Below, piece by piece: positions 61,823-64,000 of a stretch of 64,000 nt of DNA. How positions within the stretch are numbered: the first letter of the stretch is position 1; each line of letters opens with the position of its first letter. This DNA comes from Dehalococcoidia bacterium (GTDB taxonomy: Bacteria > Chloroflexota > Dehalococcoidia > Lucifugimonadales > Lucifugimonadaceae). The translations under genes were made by a program, and so were the position numbers. The stretch spans positions 1-64,000 of the forward strand of contig SHXW01000003.1 in NCBI GenBank assembly GCA_009693115.1, given 5' to 3'. The notes under the pieces were generated by a model. The model saw only the letters and a list, made by a program, of their open reading frames with translations. It was not told the origin of the DNA and made no database searches.

Positions 61823-62743
61823 ATGGCCAACATGCCACTTCAGTTCAAGCGCGACCGAGAGCTCGTGATGCGGATGTACCTCACGATGTTCTTGCTGGGC
61901 GTGCTGTACGCATTCTTCGCCCTCGTAATGAACGTAGGACTCGGGGTGGGGATGGTCCCCATCGCGATAATTGTCGGCGTGATGGTGTTTGTCCAGTACA
62001 TGATCTCGGACAAGCTCATCATCTGGTCGTCAGGCGCGAAGGTCGTGACAGCGGAGCAGGAACCCGAACTGCACGCCATGGTCGATCGGCTGGCACACAA
62101 CGCCGGCATGGTCAAGCCGAAGGTCGCCATCATCCAGAGCCCTGTGCCGAACGCCTTTGCCACGGGGCGCAACCCGAAGAACTCTATCGTTGCAGTCACT
62201 ACCGGCATCCGCGAACGCCTCACGCCCAGAGAGCTTGAGGGCGTGCTGGGGCACGAGTTGGCACATGTCAGAAACAAGGACATGCGCGTCCTCGCCATCG
62301 CGAATTTCCTGGTCACCATGACCAGCTTCATCATGACAATGCTCTTCTGGAGCATGCTCTTTGGCGGCATGAGGCGCGAAAAGGAAAACAACGGAGGTGC
62401 AATGATGTTGCTGTACCTCATCACGGTTGTTGTCTACTTCATCGGCCAGTTGCTTGTGCTCGCCCTGACCCGTTACCGCGAGTACGGCGCAGACCATTCC
62501 GGGGCGGAGATCAGCGGCGACCCCGGCGCGCTTGCCTCGGCCCTCGAAAAGATCAGCGGGGCAATGGCCCGCATCCCGGAGAAAGATCTCCGCAAGCTGC
62601 AGACCGCCAGCGCCTTCCTGCTGATCCCGCCGCACTTCAAGGGCGACGACATGGTGCACCTGTTCTCCACCCACCCGCGTGTTGAAGACCGCATCCGCCG
62701 CCTGCGTGAACTTGAACAGCGCGCCCGCTTCGGCGTGCAATAG
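61823..62743 (+). CDS. htpX: Zinc metalloprotease HtpX (M48)
   Basis: A 306-residue membrane protease for quality control. Two N-terminal helices (MFLLGVLYAFFALVMNVGLG, then GMVPIAIIVGVMVFVQY) are followed by the zinc motif GHELAHVRNKD (HExxH) and, after a further helix pair, the third ligand Glu in YREYGADHSGAE. The end STHPRVEDRIRRLREL is typical. AAGGAGG lies 6 nt before the ATG. The next gene is the PspAB homologue, a common pairing. Confidence 0.95.
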   Translation: MANMPLQFKRDRELVMRMYLTMFLLGVLYAFFALVMNVGLGVGMVPIAIIVGVMVFVQYMISDKLIIWSSGAKVVTAEQEPELHAMVDRLAHNAGMVKPKVAIIQSPVPNAFATGRNPKNSIVAVTTGIRERLTPRELEGVLGHELAHVRNKDMRVLAIANFLVTMTSFIMTMLFWSMLFGGMRREKENNGGAMMLLYLITVVVYFIGQLLVLALTRYREYGADHSGAEISGDPGALASALEKISGAMARIPEKDLRKLQTASAFLLIPPHFKGDDMVHLFSTHPRVEDRIRRLRELEQRARFGVQ

Positions 62744-62773
62744 GCCCCGGGGCAGACTAATCAGCCATCCTCG

Positions 62774-62799
62774 CAGGGGCACGACGCGTCGTGCCCCTG
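62774..62799 (+). terminator. Perfect 26-bp palindrome after htpX
   Basis: CAGGGGCACGACG (62774-62786) is directly followed by its reverse complement (62787-62799), then TTGTTG. It should form a strong hairpin ending or attenuating the htpX message before pspAB. Confidence 0.75.
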
Positions 62800-62831
62800 T
62801 TGTTGAAATGTGATTGTGGGGGACTGACGCA

Positions 62832-63437
62832 TTGGGACTATTTGGCCGCAAAGACAAGGAGAAGGTGGAGGTCCAGGACTGGCCCCGCCTATCCACGATC
62901 GTCAAAGTAGAGGAGTCCCTGCGACAGCGGGAGGAAATCACACCCGCCCGGACGGCCGGCGTGCTGTACCGCCACTCGGACCTGAACCCCTTCCTGAAGG
63001 ACATTGAGACCAATATGCGCGAGGCGCTGAACACCGGGGAGGGCGCCACGCAGACAGGCTTCCGGTTCAAGGATGAAGACGGGGGCCTGCGATGGGCCAT
63101 CCTGGAAGACACAAATTTCCGGGATCTGGCATCGTCCACATACACAGCTGGAAACGCCATCGCATCCAATGGTGCGAAGGACTGCCTCATCGCCGCCGTG
63201 TTCCTGTTCAACTTCACGCACAGCGTGCGCGAGACGGACACCCGGTCGTTCCTGCGGTCCTACTGGATTTACCGCTACACCCGCCACGCCTATTACCCCT
63301 TCGTGCCGACGAGCGACAAGGAGGGCGACCGCGACCGGCCCTCAGAGCTTGAACTGGCCCGGTTGGTGCACCGGGCCGGTCTGGAGGTAGACCGCGAACT
63401 GGAAGAGTGGCGCGGCCTGTGGGGGATACCGTTTTAG
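62832..63437 (+). CDS. PspA-associated protein PspAB-like
   Basis: A 201-residue protein beginning GLFGRKDKEKVEV with no signal or membrane segment. The pattern LRWAILEDTNFRDLASSTYT, then SYWIYRYTRHAYYPFVP and the ending EEWRGLWGIPF resemble PspAB proteins found beside htpX and PspA genes in actinobacteria and archaea; their mechanism is unknown, a link to membrane stress being inferred from neighbours. I prefer TTG at 62832, giving the typical MGLF start, to a TTG at 62814. Confidence 0.75.
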   Translation: MGLFGRKDKEKVEVQDWPRLSTIVKVEESLRQREEITPARTAGVLYRHSDLNPFLKDIETNMREALNTGEGATQTGFRFKDEDGGLRWAILEDTNFRDLASSTYTAGNAIASNGAKDCLIAAVFLFNFTHSVRETDTRSFLRSYWIYRYTRHAYYPFVPTSDKEGDRDRPSELELARLVHRAGLEVDRELEEWRGLWGIPF

Positions 63438-63478
63438 CGGAACATCTTCAATACCCCGCAAGTGGACGCGGGTGATGG

Positions 63479-64000
63479 GTGCTTAACATTCCTCGAACAG
63501 TTGCCGTGATATGCCCGACGGGTGAAGATGCTGCGCCCCTGCATGACGCTCTGCACGCGGCGAGCGGCGTTGCAGCCGCACACGTCGCCGTTCTGACGGC
63601 CGGCAACGGCCCCCTGCCCGCAGGCTGCGATGGACTGTTCCTGGCCGGGAGACGGGGGTTTTCAAGAGCAGATGCGATCCCCCAGCCTCTTTTGGCCGCC
63701 ATCGCGAATGACATCCCCATCCTTGGCATAGGCTGGGGCATGCACGCCATCAACGTCGCGCTTGGGGGCATGCCGCCTGAGGCGTCGCCCGGACACGGCC
63801 CCTCGCCTGACGGCGGGGCGCTGAAGAACCCGGTATTCCTTTCGCCGGGCGGCAAGGTCTCCTTCACCATCGGCGGGTCAGGCTGGGTCAACGTCCCGTG
63901 CGCGCACACCCACGGCATCAGGGACGCAGGGAGAGCCCCCGAGATGCTCGCGACGGCCTATGCCCAGGACGGCGTGGTAGAGGCGATAGAGCGTCCCGGA
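63479..64000 (+). CDS. Class I glutamine amidotransferase-like (peptidase C26-type) protein, partial
   Basis: The gene runs off the window end; 174 codons are visible from GTG 63479. The frame resembles gamma-glutamyl-GABA hydrolase/PuuD: CDGLFLAGRRGFSRAD, PILGIGWGMHAINVALGG and, near the edge, AHTHGIRD and YAQDGVVEAIERPG. In PuuD-like enzymes the second motif reads GICRGMQ; here residue 85 is Gly and 86 Trp, so the nucleophile Cys is absent. It may be an inactive paralogue or have another role. No stop codon is seen. Confidence 0.7.
   Translation, partial: MLNIPRTVAVICPTGEDAAPLHDALHAASGVAAAHVAVLTAGNGPLPAGCDGLFLAGRRGFSRADAIPQPLLAAIANDIPILGIGWGMHAINVALGGMPPEASPGHGPSPDGGALKNPVFLSPGGKVSFTIGGSGWVNVPCAHTHGIRDAGRAPEMLATAYAQDGVVEAIERPG

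Overview
The window is about 64 kb of GC-rich bacterial chromosome. It is densely packed and contains no rRNA, CRISPR array, prophage or recognisable insertion sequence. The gene set points to Chloroflexota, most likely a Dehalococcoidia/SAR202-type lineage. Supporting signs are a giant membrane protein with the Chloroflexi/archaeal DUF2298 (YYY) domain, several enolase-superfamily paralogues, acyl-CoA dehydrogenase and 3-hydroxyacyl-CoA dehydrogenase genes, a type II (eukaryote-like) glutamine synthetase, and many short palindromic repeats between genes. The lineage is inferred from gene content; no phylogenetic marker was tested.

Layout. 1-12 kb: a D-aminoacylase-like amidohydrolase, then on the minus strand a RidA-like protein, a sarcosine-oxidase-like flavoenzyme and a membrane spermidine-synthase-like protein; then an SDR oxidoreductase, a MOSC protein, an acyl-CoA dehydrogenase, a stand-alone Lrp ligand-binding domain and an M16 protease. 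12-19 kb: a 1442-residue glycosyltransferase-39/DUF2298 fusion, long-form HPF, ComF and a HAD hydrolase. 19-24 kb: an enolase-superfamily enzyme, a DinB-like protein, a tandem 3-hydroxyacyl-CoA dehydrogenase with an intergenic repeat embedded in its linker, and GlnII. 24-32 kb: an acyl-CoA synthetase, an aldose-1-epimerase-like protein, argJ-argB, a nuclease lipoprotein, a degenerate CapB-like P-loop protein, a thioredoxin-reductase-like protein and Trm112.

32-38 kb is a DNA-damage island: imuB, a small DUF6504-type gene and dnaE2 form a minus-strand operon, divergent from an SRAP/HMCES gene. The shared intergenic region carries an SOS-box-like sequence and GAAC-bearing tandem repeats. Next come tRNA-Pro(CGG) with a terminator, a D-2-hydroxyacid dehydrogenase, thrB, lysC and two polyprenyl-phosphate glycosyltransferases overlapping by 4 nt. 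43-51 kb: a TPR protein, a class III aminotransferase, a sirtuin, recF, an aldo/keto reductase, ThiS and a DHA2-type MFS exporter.

51-64 kb: a cupredoxin-like lipoprotein lacking copper ligands, an oligopeptide-type ABC importer (binding protein and two permeases, no ATPases here), a second enolase-superfamily enzyme, an MFS transporter, an inositol-monophosphatase-like enzyme, the HtpX-PspAB pair and, running off the end, a class I glutamine-amidotransferase-like gene that lacks its nucleophile cysteine. The two polyprenyl-phosphate sugar transferases could supply lipid-linked sugars to the GT39/DUF2298 protein. Many intergenic gaps hold members of at least four short repeat families, the most pervasive structure not explained by the genes.
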